Part shown: in pieces, positions 1-8,778 of the stretch
How the letters are laid out: every line of letters starts with the position of its first letter
Numbering within the stretch: the first letter of the stretch is position 1
Translations under genes and position numbers: made by a program
The notes under the pieces: generated by a model
The model's database searches: none
Told to the model about the DNA's origin: nothing
What the model saw: the letters and a program-made list of their open reading frames with translations, nothing else
Origin: Chthoniobacteraceae bacterium
GTDB lineage: Bacteria; Verrucomicrobiota; Verrucomicrobiia; Chthoniobacterales; Chthoniobacteraceae
NCBI GenBank assembly: GCA_028293625.1
Contig: JAQGOL010000038.1
Coordinates: forward strand, 1-60,674
Length of the DNA: 60,674 bases
Direction: 5' to 3'

Positions 1-75
1 CCGAACACGGAAGTGAAACGCTGCAGCCCCGATGATAGTGCTTCTATAGGTTGTGCGAAAGTAGGACGTCGCCAG
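1..75 (+). rRNA. 5S ribosomal RNA, 3' part
   Basis: The window opens inside a 5S rRNA gene. The stretch from CCGAACACGGAAGTGAAAC through the closing GCCAG matches the conserved loop C to helix I part of bacterial 5S rRNA. The 5' part is off the left edge. A strong terminator follows within ten bases, so this is the distal end of an rRNA operon whose 16S and 23S genes should lie to the left. Confidence 0.95.
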
Positions 76-81
76 TTTTAC

Positions 82-122
82 GCCCCGCATCATGTGAAAA
101 CATGGTGCGGGGCCTTTTTTTT
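82..122 (+). terminator. Rho-independent terminator of the rRNA operon
   Basis: A 13-bp stem (82-94 with 101-113, one G-U pair) closes a 6-base loop TGAAAA and is followed by eight T residues (115-122). It sits immediately after the 5S gene and is a textbook intrinsic terminator. Confidence 0.95.
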
Positions 123-194
123 GTACCTACGGTCCGCATCAGGCTTTCCTGAAAGCCGGCTGAAACCCCAGTTCGCCTCAGAAACCGAGGAAAG

Positions 195-422
195 TTACTC
201 TTTTTTTTGCCAAATTGCCCCAACCAGCAAGCCAATGCCCATGCCTGCGGCGGCTCCGAATGGTCCGAAAAAGATGGCGGTACCGAGAATTCTCATCACT
301 TTTCCCATAAGCGGGATCTGAGTTCCGTCGTGATAAGGAGCCAATGCGGCAAAAAGCATATAAATTTCGCCCAAAACGAATCCGGCGATGGTGAAAGGTT
401 TGGTCAGATTGCGTGGACGCAT
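195..422 (-). CDS. Small two-helix membrane protein, unknown function
   Basis: Encodes 75 residues with an ATG start. Two hydrophobic segments (about residues 9-28 and 43-68, the second rich in Gly and Ala) predict a small inner-membrane protein with a Lys/Glu tail. I do not recognise a family. It lies between the rRNA terminator and the cysteine-cluster gene, 34 bp downstream of that gene's stop on the same strand, so the two may be co-transcribed. Function cannot be inferred from the sequence. Confidence 0.6.
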   Translation of the reverse strand: MRPRNLTKPFTIAGFVLGEIYMLFAALAPYHDGTQIPLMGKVMRILGTAIFFGPFGAAAGMGIGLLVGAIWQKKE

Positions 423-456
423 TGAATCGGTGGGCTGCTGAAATTAATAAAATCGG

Positions 457-900
457 TTATTTGAAGAGCATATCGGTGATCGCGCCGGGCAGTTTTCTTG
501 CCTGATCGCCTCCGAGCTTGTAGTTAACATCTTCAAGTCGATGGATGAGGTCGACCACTTCCCGCCGGGTATAAGGACCTCCGGCACCCTGGCAAAAATG
601 AGTGCGGCAACCAAAAGGCCGGCTCTCATAAATCATGCAACGGCTGGTTGCAGGATCGAGCAAGGGACAGGCGCCATCCGCTCTTTTGGGCAATTTATTC
701 CGCCCGCTTGCATGCAAAGCTCTGGCTGCTACAAGTGCCTCACCGGCAGTAAGATACGGAATCGCGCCGGTGAGTTTGAACTGGCAGCACTCGGTTTTGA
801 GCGTGCAGGAGCGTTCGATTGGTCTGGATTCCAGTTCATCGTAGACTGCTCGGACAGCGGCAATCGCGTCGTTTGGTTTAATTGTGGGGCGGCGGACCAT
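457..900 (-). CDS. YkgJ-type cysteine cluster protein
   Basis: Encodes 147 residues. Seven cysteines are present (32, 38, 39, 78, 88, 98, 103), including a CxxxxxCC group near the N-terminus and the FGCRTHFC group at 97-103. This spacing and the segment YESRPFGCRTHFC fit the YkgJ/UPF0153 family, proposed to bind a metal or iron-sulfur cluster; the biochemical role is not established for the family. The length is typical. The ATG at 898-900 is the only reasonable start. It is followed by the small membrane protein gene and preceded by a flavoprotein gene on the same strand. Confidence 0.8.
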   Translation of the reverse strand: MVRRPTIKPNDAIAAVRAVYDELESRPIERSCTLKTECCQFKLTGAIPYLTAGEALVAARALHASGRNKLPKRADGACPLLDPATSRCMIYESRPFGCRTHFCQGAGGPYTRREVVDLIHRLEDVNYKLGGDQARKLPGAITDMLFK

Positions 901-921
901 TGGAGACTATAAGGGTGATGC

Positions 922-954
922 GAAGAATTGACCAGACCGGCGACTGAATTCTTC
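922..954 (-). other. Weak hairpin between two minus-strand genes
   Basis: GAAGAATT (922-929) is complementary to AATTCTTC (947-954) with a 17-base loop. There is no T-run, so it is not a canonical terminator. It lies between the flavoprotein stop and the cysteine-cluster gene and could be an RNA processing or attenuation element, or chance. Confidence 0.25.
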
Positions 955-967
955 TGTGGATCGTGAC

Positions 968-2212
968 TTAAACAACTTGTCCGGCCGCATGACCGGAAGC
1001 CCATGCCCATTGGAAATTATAACCGCCCAGCCAGCCGGTCACGTCGACCACTTCGCCGATAAAATAGAGCCCGGGCGTCTTGCGCGCTTCCATCGTTTTG
1101 GAGGAAAGTCCGTTTGTATCGACTCCGCCCAAGGTGACTTCCGCTTTGGCGTAACCTTCCGTGCCTGAAAAATTCATCGGCCAGCGGTTGAGGCAACGGG
1201 CGACTTCCGCCGCCTCCAGTGCTTTGAAATGAGAAATTGGTTTCGATGGCGCGTGACGCGCACACCAGGCTTCCGCAAATCGCCGGGGCCAGTGCCGACT
1301 AAGTAATGTAGGCAGGTCGGCTTTTTGCGCGCGTGCATCTGCAAGCCATTTTGCGGCATCAATTCCGGGTAAAAGATCAAATTCCAGGATCTCGCCCTCC
1401 CCCCAATAAGAGGAGATCTGCAAAATGGCGGGTCCGCTGAGACCGCGATGGGTAAAAAGCAGGTTTTCATGAAACTCGCGTCCCCGATTGCGTGCGACGA
1501 CAGGAATAGAGAGTCCGCTCAGTTCATGGAGCGGCATGTCGGCGGCGGCAAAAGTAAGCGGCACCAGACCTGGCCGTGTTTCCGTCAAACGCAGATCGAA
1601 TTTTTTCGCAATCCGATATCCAAGATCCGTGGCGCCAAGTTTCGGAAATGAAAGTCCGCCGGTGGCAACCACGACGGAGTGGGCGGTAAACACACCTTGA
1701 TTTGTTGTAATTTTATATGCTTCGGTTTTCGAAACGTCCGTTATTCGGCAGTTGAGGCGTATCTGGACTTTGTTTTCCGCGCACTCCTCAAGCAGCATCT
1801 CGATAATCAGGCGCGCGCTTTCATCACAAAATTGCTGGCCCAGTTTTTTTTCGTGGTAAGCAATGCCGTGCTTTTCAATGAGCGCGATAAAATCGGCGGG
1901 AGTGTAGCGCGCAAGCGCCGATTTGCAGAAGTCGGGTTGCCGCGAAATGTAATTGGCCGGACCGGCCGCAAGATTGGTAAAATTACAACGGCCGCCCCCC
2001 GAAATCGCGATTTTTTTGCCGACACGATCCTGATGATCAAGGAGTGCGACGCGCCGGCCGCGTTTACCCGCTTCAATGGCACACATGAGCCCGGCGCCGC
2101 CTGCGCCGATGATGACGACATCAAAAGTGAGTGGCTCGGTTTTGTCTGAGATAGGGAAAGTCTGCAAGATAGCCGCAGCTTGGATGCGTTCGGTCTCTGG
2201 CTCAATCCGCAA
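968..2212 (-). CDS. NAD(P)/FAD-dependent oxidoreductase, HI0933/YhiN (BaiN-like) family
   Basis: Encodes up to 414 residues. A Rossmann FAD-binding motif GAGGAG occupies residues 36-41, followed by the family hallmark SGGGRCNFTN (71-80) and the C-terminal GGYNFQWAWASG block that closes the FAD site in HI0933-type flavoproteins. The family comprises flavoproteins of uncertain substrate; some members act on bile-acid intermediates, which need not apply here. The open frame contains only TTG starts upstream of the FAD motif (2212 and 2164); the longer is given, overlapping the upstream DUF309 gene by 11 bp, which indicates translational coupling. Confidence 0.88.
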   Translation of the reverse strand: MRIEPETERIQAAAILQTFPISDKTEPLTFDVVIIGAGGAGLMCAIEAGKRGRRVALLDHQDRVGKKIAISGGGRCNFTNLAAGPANYISRQPDFCKSALARYTPADFIALIEKHGIAYHEKKLGQQFCDESARLIIEMLLEECAENKVQIRLNCRITDVSKTEAYKITTNQGVFTAHSVVVATGGLSFPKLGATDLGYRIAKKFDLRLTETRPGLVPLTFAAADMPLHELSGLSIPVVARNRGREFHENLLFTHRGLSGPAILQISSYWGEGEILEFDLLPGIDAAKWLADARAQKADLPTLLSRHWPRRFAEAWCARHAPSKPISHFKALEAAEVARCLNRWPMNFSGTEGYAKAEVTLGGVDTNGLSSKTMEARKTPGLYFIGEVVDVTGWLGGYNFQWAWASGHAAGQVV

Positions 2213-2663
2213 CTCTCAGTGCGATCTGCGGGGGATGACTGGGAGACCACGGATTGACGGTAAAATCCGAGGCGACAATTTCGGTAGCGAGCCCTGAGCA
2301 AAGTTCGGAGAGCCGATCGACATCGAGTTGCAGATGAAGTGGCCGGTACGGTTCCAGATTGCTCATTCCCATTTCAAAGAGGCGCACGGCGGGGTGAAGC
2401 CGCCGCCCGTCCTTGGGATGGTCAGGTCGCAGAAACTGCTTTTGAAGATGCACAAAAGCGCCGGCAATTTGAATGAGGCCCTTGAAGAAGGCCCAATTTG
2501 AATCGCGTTGTTTTAACCAGAGATGTTCGAGAACGTCGTGCGCTTCATAATAGTGTTGATCATTGAAGCATTTAAAAAAACCAAGGTAACACGGATCGAG
2601 CGCCGTATCGGATTCGATACCGAGCTGCCCGACAAAGGAGTTGATGCGATCTGACTTGTTCAT
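2202..2663 (-). CDS. DUF309 domain protein
   Basis: Encodes 153 residues from the ATG at 2661-2663; an upstream TTG (2696) would add 11 residues without family similarity. The segment FNDQHYYEAHDVLEHLW and the following FKGLIQIAGAFVHLQ are the characteristic helical His-containing motifs of DUF309 (YpuF-like) proteins, whose function is unknown. The 3' end overlaps the start of the HI0933-type flavoprotein gene, so the two are probably one transcript. A divergent region of about 220 bp separates it from the CNNM gene on the other strand. Confidence 0.8.
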   Translation of the reverse strand: MNKSDRINSFVGQLGIESDTALDPCYLGFFKCFNDQHYYEAHDVLEHLWLKQRDSNWAFFKGLIQIAGAFVHLQKQFLRPDHPKDGRRLHPAVRLFEMGMSNLEPYRPLHLQLDVDRLSELCSGLATEIVASDFTVNPWSPSHPPQIALRVAD

Positions 2664-2882
2664 CGGAGCGGGTTTTTGGGAAGAGCGGTGAAACAAAGTG
2701 ACGCACTTGACCCGGTTCGATTTTTTTCATCGCACGGGCCGTCGAGGCAAACTATCTTTCGCCGCCTTCAGCCTGACAAGATGCGAGTGAGAACGAGTGA
2801 CATAAGCCACGAAATAAGTGTGAAGCTCTGCGCGCCGGCCGCGCTGCTTCACATTGAGTTTTCGCGTCTTTCCCCTGTGTAG

Positions 2883-4130
2883 ATGCTTGCCCTTGTCGCG
2901 GTCGTTTTATTGATCCTGCTTGTCAGTTCCGCGCTTTTCTCCGCGATTGAAACGGCATTTTTCTCTCTGCAGCCGTTCCATATTGAGCGCTTGAAGGCGA
3001 GCAAGGCCAAGTCGGCCGAAGCGCTGGCCAGATTGATGGAGAATCCCCGCCGGCTTTTGAGCGCGATCCTGCTGAGCGACGTGCTGGTGAATCTGCCGCT
3101 GATCATCCTCGCTCTCTATCTGGTGCGGGAAATCGTTTCGCCTTTTGTGCCCTTCTGGGTGGCTGCGCTCCTGGTTTTTACCCTGATCGTGTTTGTGTGC
3201 GATCTGGCACCGAAGCTCGTCGCTCTTGGACAGCCCGAACGTGTGACGAAACTCGGACTTCGGGTGATGGAGACCGTGATGCCGTTGGTTGATCCCTTTT
3301 GCCGCTTGCTGCAGCGAGCCAGCGAACGAATGGCCGATGCGATCACGCCTGAACGGCTTCAGCCCCATCAGGCGCTAAGCAACGAGGAACTTGAAACGTT
3401 GGTTGAACTCACTGCTGAGGAAGGCGCGTTACACGAGACCGAGAGCGAGATGATTCAGGAGATCATCAAACTGGGAGATAAAACGGCCAAAGATTGCATG
3501 ACTCCCCGTGTCGATGCGTTTGCGGTGCCGGACGATTTCACCAATGAAGAGTTGATCGAAAAACTGCGGCATCGGCGCCATCGCCGCGTGCCGGTTTATG
3601 GCGAGACGCCCGATGACATTCTTGGCGTGCTCGATGCGCGCGACTTCCTGCTCGATCCCACTGCCCATTACACCGAGCGTTTGATTCCGCCTTCGTTTGT
3701 CTCCGAGACGATGAAAGCAATCGATTTGCTGCGCAGCTTTCTTTCCCATCCGCAGGGGCTTGCCATCGTTGTCGACGAACACGGCGGCACCGAAGGGATT
3801 GTGACATTGGCGGATCTGGTGGAGGAAATCATCAGCGATGCCGTTCCCAAGGCGCAATACGCTCTTTATATCGAGGTCCTTGGCGAAGGACGCTTGCTTG
3901 CCAATGGGAGCGCGCGGATCGACGACATCAATGAAGAGCTCAGTGTGCAGCTTGAAGAGGAGGGGATCGACACGATCGGCGGGCTGATTTTTAATCGCCT
4001 CGGGACGCTGCCAAAACCCGGCACCTACCTTTCCATTGACGGGTTGACCCTCACGGTTCGGCGTACTTCCAGAAAGCGGATTGAAGAAGTGCTCATTGAG
4101 CAAAACCACATTGTGGGAGAGAAGGAATGA
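2883..4130 (+). CDS. CNNM/HlyC-CorC family membrane protein with CBS pair
   Basis: Encodes 415 residues. The N-terminal DUF21/CNNM domain has hydrophobic segments at about 1-25, 56-80 and 88-112, beginning with the SALFSAIETAFFSL signature. A CBS pair follows (about 195-310, opening DCMTPRVDAFAVP), then a CorC_HlyC domain (about 330-405, with GRLLANGSARIDDINEEL). Such proteins are linked to Mg2+/Co2+ efflux; the hemolysin name is historical. The ATG directly follows a TAG. The next gene encodes a second CNNM protein in the same direction, so the pair probably forms one operon and possibly a heteromeric complex. Confidence 0.88.
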   Translation: MLALVAVVLLILLVSSALFSAIETAFFSLQPFHIERLKASKAKSAEALARLMENPRRLLSAILLSDVLVNLPLIILALYLVREIVSPFVPFWVAALLVFTLIVFVCDLAPKLVALGQPERVTKLGLRVMETVMPLVDPFCRLLQRASERMADAITPERLQPHQALSNEELETLVELTAEEGALHETESEMIQEIIKLGDKTAKDCMTPRVDAFAVPDDFTNEELIEKLRHRRHRRVPVYGETPDDILGVLDARDFLLDPTAHYTERLIPPSFVSETMKAIDLLRSFLSHPQGLAIVVDEHGGTEGIVTLADLVEEIISDAVPKAQYALYIEVLGEGRLLANGSARIDDINEELSVQLEEEGIDTIGGLIFNRLGTLPKPGTYLSIDGLTLTVRRTSRKRIEEVLIEQNHIVGEKE

Positions 4131-4152
4131 ACTCAAGCGCGCTGCGTTTCGT

Positions 4153-5106
4153 ATGATCTGGCTTGCCGTTGCCCTATGTCTGCTGGGGTCGTTTATTTTT
4201 TCGGGGATTGAAGCCGGCATCCTCTCGGTCAATCGCGTTCGACTGAAGCATCAGGTCAAACTTCGGGATGCCGCGGCCATCAAGCTTGAGAAACTGTTGC
4301 TTGAGCCCGAGCGGCTGCTGGTTGGGGTGCTTGTCACGACCAACCTGATGAACATCTTCGCCATCACGCTCGTGACCGAGAAGCTGGCGGGCTGGTTGGG
4401 AACGCGTGGATACTGGGTGGCGCTGATCGTGGTGCTTCCCGTTTATCTTCTTTTGATTGAGCTCCTTTCCAAATCGCTCTTTCGCCGGTTCCCATATCGC
4501 GCATTGGCGGCATTAATTACTCCGCTCCAAATCGTGGACGTGCTTTTGGCCCCCTTGCATTTTGTCGGACGCGGAGTGGTGCAGGCGATGTCACGCCGCC
4601 AGCCGGCCCGGCAACGCAAACTTTTCGTGGCGCGTGAAGAGTTCAAATACCTCACAATTGAGGGCGAGCGTACGGGTACCTTAAGCAAAACCGAACGGGA
4701 GATGATCCATAATGTGGTCGACTTCCGCACGATCAAAGCGCGCGAGGTGATGGTGCCCATTTCCAAAGTGCATTCCATTGCGGCTGATTCCTCCGTTGCC
4801 GCCCTGCTTGAGGAAGCCCGGCGCACCAATATTGATCGGTGGCCTGTGACGGCTTCAAACGGCAAAATTGTCGGCATCGTCAATGTGTTTGATCTTCTCC
4901 TGGACGGTCCAAGGCGTGGACGCGTTGAAACGTTTCAGCGCCGAATCGTCACGGTTGGCCCGGAGGAGCTCGCTTTCAGCGTGTTACGCAAACTGCGGGC
5001 AGCCCGGGGCACATTGGCGGCCGTGATCGATCCCGAAGGAAATGCGGTGGGAGTGGTGACGTGGGAAGATCTTATCAGGCGCCTTGTAAGCACCACCGCC
5101 GTCTAG
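4153..5106 (+). CDS. Second CNNM/CBS membrane protein, lacking the CorC_HlyC domain
   Basis: Encodes 317 residues from ATG 4153, 22 bp after the stop of the first CNNM gene. The reading frame is open back to a TTG at 4081, but that would overlap the upstream gene by 50 bp. The N-terminal membrane domain begins WLAVALCLLGSFIFSGIEAG and contains about four hydrophobic segments; a CBS pair follows (REVMVPISKVHSI to VVTWEDLIRRL). The protein ends right after the second CBS motif, so the CorC_HlyC domain found in its neighbour is missing. The two likely work as a pair in divalent cation homeostasis; this is inference. Confidence 0.85.
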   Translation: MIWLAVALCLLGSFIFSGIEAGILSVNRVRLKHQVKLRDAAAIKLEKLLLEPERLLVGVLVTTNLMNIFAITLVTEKLAGWLGTRGYWVALIVVLPVYLLLIELLSKSLFRRFPYRALAALITPLQIVDVLLAPLHFVGRGVVQAMSRRQPARQRKLFVAREEFKYLTIEGERTGTLSKTEREMIHNVVDFRTIKAREVMVPISKVHSIAADSSVAALLEEARRTNIDRWPVTASNGKIVGIVNVFDLLLDGPRRGRVETFQRRIVTVGPEELAFSVLRKLRAARGTLAAVIDPEGNAVGVVTWEDLIRRLVSTTAV

Positions 5107-5208
5107 GCTCCGGCAGAAGCCGGGAGGCTTGCTTTTTTTGTGCTCCGCTCTTTGGTTTTGCCTTTCTCCTCGATCTCCGACGCGCGCCAATTACTCTTCC
5201 GCGTTTTT

Positions 5209-6378
5209 ATGTCCACCGAATCTGTACCGGCTCCCGCCGCACCCGTTTACTCGAACAAAAATCCGTTCCATGCCCGTCATCTCGTAAACCTCATGCTTAC
5301 GGGAAGCGGTTCCGAAAAAGATACCCGGCATCACGAGATCTCTCTTGAAGGCTCAGGCATCAAATATTCGGCCGGTGACGCGCTCGGTTTGCAGCCGACC
5401 AATTGCCCTGACCTGGTGCAGGAACTCATCGTGGCCCTCCATGCAACCGGCGAAGAATTGGTGCCGGGACGCGACGGAACCCTCAAGCCGCTGCGAACCG
5501 CGCTCTTTGGCGACTACGCGATTACTTTTACCGAGAAGAAGTTTGTCGAGGCAGCCGCCGAGAAGGGGATTCAAAAGCTGAAAGATCTCCTTCAACCGGA
5601 ACGCTCCGAAGACTTGAAAAAATACCTGAGCGCCCAAAACGAATGCCGCGATTACGTCGACATTCTGCGCGAGTTTCCGGAGTTGCATTTCGCGCCTGAA
5701 GAGTTCGTGAAATATCTGCGCAAGATGCCGCCCCGGCTTTACTCGATCGCTTCGAGTCTGCTTGCGCATCCCGATTCCGTGCATCTCACGGTAGCGGCAG
5801 TCCGCTTCACCGCCCATGGCCGCATCCGCAAGGGCGTTGCCTCGACATTCATGGCTGAGCGCTGGACGGGCGACACCACCGCCGGCATTTTCCTTCAGTC
5901 CCAGCAAAAGCATTTTTTCCTGCCAAGCGACGGCAATACGCCCATCATCATGGTTGGACCCGGGACAGGCGTGGCGCCGTTTCGTGCCTTCATCGAAGAG
6001 CGGCAGGCGCTCGGTCATAAAGGTGCCAACTGGCTGATCTTCGGCGAACAACGGCGTGCCCAGGATTTCTTTTACGAAGAACAATTCACCAAGCTCGCAA
6101 ACGACGGATTCCTGCGGCTCGATACGGCGTTCTCCCGCGATCAAGCCGAGAAAATTTACGTGCAGCATCGTCTGGAGCAGAACGCCAGCGACATTTGGAA
6201 GTGGCTTGAAGAAGGCGCCGAGTTTTTTGTTTGCGGCGATAAAACCCGCATGGCGGCCGATGTCGACAATGCGCTCCATCGCATCGTCGAGACTCAAGGC
6301 GGAAAAACTCCCGATGAGGCGAAGGAATACGTCGCCGCCATGAAAAAGGCCAAACGTTACAAGCGCGACGTCTATTGA
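5209..6378 (+). CDS. Sulfite-reductase-type flavoprotein reductase (FAD/NADPH module only)
   Basis: Encodes 389 residues from ATG 5209. It matches the FAD-binding and NADP-binding half of CysJ/cytochrome P450 reductase proteins: the FAD motif PRLYSIASS at about 174-182, GPGTGVAPFRAF at about 249-260 for pyridine nucleotide, and FFVCGDKTRMAADV near the C-terminus with a terminal aromatic residue (Tyr) stacking on FAD. The FMN-binding flavodoxin domain of CysJ is absent: the N-terminus has only about 30 residues before the FAD module. It therefore resembles the stand-alone sulfite reductase subunit alpha-like proteins common in Verrucomicrobiota. The partner electron acceptor is not encoded nearby. 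Confidence 0.88.
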   Translation: MSTESVPAPAAPVYSNKNPFHARHLVNLMLTGSGSEKDTRHHEISLEGSGIKYSAGDALGLQPTNCPDLVQELIVALHATGEELVPGRDGTLKPLRTALFGDYAITFTEKKFVEAAAEKGIQKLKDLLQPERSEDLKKYLSAQNECRDYVDILREFPELHFAPEEFVKYLRKMPPRLYSIASSLLAHPDSVHLTVAAVRFTAHGRIRKGVASTFMAERWTGDTTAGIFLQSQQKHFFLPSDGNTPIIMVGPGTGVAPFRAFIEERQALGHKGANWLIFGEQRRAQDFFYEEQFTKLANDGFLRLDTAFSRDQAEKIYVQHRLEQNASDIWKWLEEGAEFFVCGDKTRMAADVDNALHRIVETQGGKTPDEAKEYVAAMKKAKRYKRDVY

Positions 6379-6395
6379 TACGGACGCCGGAGCTT

Positions 6396-6725
6396 TTATT
6401 TACCGCCCGTGACCGTGTAGCCGAGGCTTCGCAGATCTTCCGCCAGGTCGCGCTCCATCTGCGCGGCCGCTTCAAACGGCATCGGGTTCAGGTGGGTAAA
6501 AAGTTCCGGCATCAGACGGACCCCGTATTTTCGGACAACCCAAGCGGACTTGTAGCCGTTCAGGTGGTTCTGAAAGCGATGTTCGACAGGCAAGCCGGTC
6601 ATGCCGACATAGATGCACGGTTTTGCCGGATCACGTCCCGGGTTGGCGCGCAGAACCGAAGGATGGGTTGCCGTTTTTTTATCCAGCAGCACTACATAAA
6701 CGCTGTGATGAAACGTGCCGCTCAT
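6396..6725 (-). CDS. GIY-YIG-like nuclease domain protein
   Basis: Encodes 109 residues. SVYVVLLD and PCIYVGMTG represent the two strands of a GIY-YIG fold, followed by the conserved Arg in VEHRFQNH and a Glu in AAQMERDLAEDLRSLG, which would be the metal ligand. The domain covers nearly the whole protein, as in small stand-alone GIY-YIG proteins, and the degenerate first motif makes catalytic activity uncertain. It starts 24 bp after the stop of panB on the same strand and may be the last gene of the dapA-dapB-folK-panB transcript. Confidence 0.7.
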   Translation of the reverse strand: MSGTFHHSVYVVLLDKKTATHPSVLRANPGRDPAKPCIYVGMTGLPVEHRFQNHLNGYKSAWVVRKYGVRLMPELFTHLNPMPFEAAAQMERDLAEDLRSLGYTVTGGK

Positions 6726-6749
6726 GCCACGAGCCGCCCCTGCATCGGT

Positions 6750-7514
6750 CTAGCGGACGCCGGTTTTTGTCGCCAAAATAAACGCAGCCGCCGCGGCTCG
6801 AATATCGTCTGCAATCCGAGCCCGCTGGGTCACGAATTTGGGAGTGAACCAAGGGAATAATCCGACGAGATCGTGACTGACCAGAACCTGTCCGTCGCAC
6901 CCGGTGCCCGCTCCGATGCCGATGGTTGGAATTTTGATCGATTCGGTGATTCGGCGGGCGACATCGGCGACAACGAGCTCCAGTAAAACACCGAATGCGC
7001 CGGCTTTTTCCACTGCGATGGCATCGGCCAGCAAGCGCGCGGCTTCAAGTTCGGTTTTGCCTTTGACCTTATAGCCGCCTTCGATCTGAACGCTTTGAGG
7101 CATCATCCCAATGTGCGCCATCACCTCGATCCGCGCCGCAACGAGCGCTTCAATTTGCGGGACATGCGAAGTGCCGCCTTCAAGCTTCACGGCATGCGCG
7201 CCGGCATCAATCAAGCGTTTGGCGGACTCGACCGCCTGGGCCGGGGTTTCGTATGTGGCGATCGGCAGGTCCGCGAGGATCGGCACCCGGGTCACGCCGC
7301 GGGCCACTGCTTTGGTGTGATGCACCATCTCATCGAGCGTTACATGGGTCGTGTCCGGGTAGCCGAGCACCACCATTCCAAGGGAGTCGCCCACCAGCAG
7401 CAGGTCAATGCCACTCTCCTCCAACAGACGGGCGGTTGGATAATCGTACGCGGTCAGCACAGCGATTTTTTCGCCACGCTGTTTCATGGCTTGAAGTGAG
7501 GCGAGCGGATTCAT
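6750..7514 (-). CDS. panB: 3-methyl-2-oxobutanoate hydroxymethyltransferase
   Basis: Encodes 254 residues, close to the usual 260-280. It makes ketopantoate from 2-oxoisovalerate and methylene-tetrahydrofolate, the first committed step to pantothenate and CoA. Visible motifs: LTAYDYPTA at 20-28, Mg2+ ligands Asp43 in VGDSLG and Asp82 in LADLP, substrate-binding KLEGG (110-114) and IGIGAG near the C-terminus. Its ATG overlaps the folK stop by ATGA, giving translational coupling. Linkage to folK is sensible since PanB consumes a folate cofactor. Confidence 0.96.
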   Translation of the reverse strand: MNPLASLQAMKQRGEKIAVLTAYDYPTARLLEESGIDLLLVGDSLGMVVLGYPDTTHVTLDEMVHHTKAVARGVTRVPILADLPIATYETPAQAVESAKRLIDAGAHAVKLEGGTSHVPQIEALVAARIEVMAHIGMMPQSVQIEGGYKVKGKTELEAARLLADAIAVEKAGAFGVLLELVVADVARRITESIKIPTIGIGAGTGCDGQVLVSHDLVGLFPWFTPKFVTQRARIADDIRAAAAAFILATKTGVR

Positions 7515-8017
7515 GCGTCCCAGGAGTCCGAAAAGAATGCCACGGAAGCCGGTTCATTCAAAGCGCGAAGGAGCCCGGCCACATTGCGTTGTTGGCCAGG
7601 GAGAATAAGATCCGGGCGTATATCATTGAGCGGGGTGAGGACGAATCCGCGCAGGTGCAGCCTCGGATGCGGGATAACGATCTCATCATTGCTGAGCACC
7701 AGGTTGCCCACGTAAAGAATGTCCAGGTCGAGCGTGCGCGGCGCATTGCGGGGCCGTTTGGATGGCCTGCCCATGCGCGCTTCAATCTCTTGCAGCGCGT
7801 CCATCAAGGCAATCGGCTGGCCCTCGTAATTTACCTCGATCACCGCGTTGAGAAACGGGCCCGCATCCGGCTCGGATCCGACCGGCTCGGTCTCGTAAAT
7901 CCGGGAGGAACCCAAGGGGCCGGTGACGCCCGGAAGCGCCATCACCCAATCGCGGCCGGCGCGCAGATTGGCGAGCCTCTCCCCCAGATTGGAACCGAGT
8001 GCGATGCCGGAGCGCAT
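7511..8017 (-). CDS. folK: 2-amino-4-hydroxy-6-hydroxymethyldihydropteridine diphosphokinase
   Basis: Encodes 168 residues. HPPK transfers pyrophosphate from ATP to hydroxymethyldihydropterin in folate synthesis. The N-terminal ALGSNLGER motif, the RTLDLDILYVG motif with the paired Mg2+-binding aspartates, and HPRLHLRGFVLTPL are the classic HPPK signatures. Length matches the single-domain enzyme; no FolB or FolP fusion is present. The gene starts 14 bp after the dapB stop and overlaps panB by 4 bp. Confidence 0.95.
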   Translation of the reverse strand: MRSGIALGSNLGERLANLRAGRDWVMALPGVTGPLGSSRIYETEPVGSEPDAGPFLNAVIEVNYEGQPIALMDALQEIEARMGRPSKRPRNAPRTLDLDILYVGNLVLSNDEIVIPHPRLHLRGFVLTPLNDIRPDLILPGQQRNVAGLLRALNEPASVAFFSDSWDA

Positions 8018-8031
8018 AATGAGCTACTCGT

Positions 8032-8778
8032 TCACCCGCGAAGCCCGAGCACGTCCTGCATGTCATATAGGCCCGCGGCGCGCCCGGTTGCCCAGACGGC
8101 GGCCCGCAAGGCGCCATGGGCAAAGGTTTCGCGGCTCGACGCTTTGTGGGTAAGTTCGACACGCTCGCCCTGAGCCGCGTAAATGACGGTATGATCGCCG
8201 ACGACATCTCCGCCGCGGATGGCATGGACGCCGATCTCGTTGCTGGTGCGTTCGCCTACAATCCCGTGTCTGCCGTGTCGTGCGTCGTTATTATAACTAA
8301 GCTGACGGGCTTCGGCCAGGATCTCGGCGAGCCGCTTGGCGGTGCCGCTGGGCGCATCTTTTTTCATACGATGATGCATCTCGACCACTTCCAAATCGAA
8401 GCCGGGCCCAAGGATCTCCGCCGCTTTTTGAGTCAGCCAGAAAAGCGTATTAACGCCCACGCTGTAGTTGGGCGCGTAAACGATGGGAATGCTGCCCGCG
8501 GCGTGACGGATCGCCGCGACCTGCAGATCGCTATGGCCCGTCGTGCCGATGACGAGGGTTTTTCCATGCTGCACGCAACGCGCCAGTACCAGCTCAAGCA
8601 CAGCGTGATGGCTGAAGTCGATAATCGCTTCACACTCCGGCACCGCACTGGCGAAATCATCGCCCGCATCGATTTGCGCGACCACTTTAAACTGGCCCGG
8701 ATCAGCGGCGGCGCAGGCGATCAACGTTTGCCCCATGCGCCCTTTTGCCCCGTTAATAAGTAGGTTGATCGGATTCAT
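8032..8778 (-). CDS. dapB: 4-hydroxy-tetrahydrodipicolinate reductase
   Basis: Encodes 248 residues. DapB reduces the DapA product in the diaminopimelate/lysine pathway. The Rossmann motif GAKGRMGQ is at 10-17, GTTGH at 78-82, and the catalytic segment VEMHHRMKKDAPSGTA carries His135/His136 and Lys139, equivalent to the conserved catalytic His and Lys. The ATG lies directly after the dapA stop codon with no intergenic base, so the two are translationally coupled. Confidence 0.96.
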   Translation of the reverse strand: MNPINLLINGAKGRMGQTLIACAAADPGQFKVVAQIDAGDDFASAVPECEAIIDFSHHAVLELVLARCVQHGKTLVIGTTGHSDLQVAAIRHAAGSIPIVYAPNYSVGVNTLFWLTQKAAEILGPGFDLEVVEMHHRMKKDAPSGTAKRLAEILAEARQLSYNNDARHGRHGIVGERTSNEIGVHAIRGGDVVGDHTVIYAAQGERVELTHKASSRETFAHGALRAAVWATGRAAGLYDMQDVLGLRG

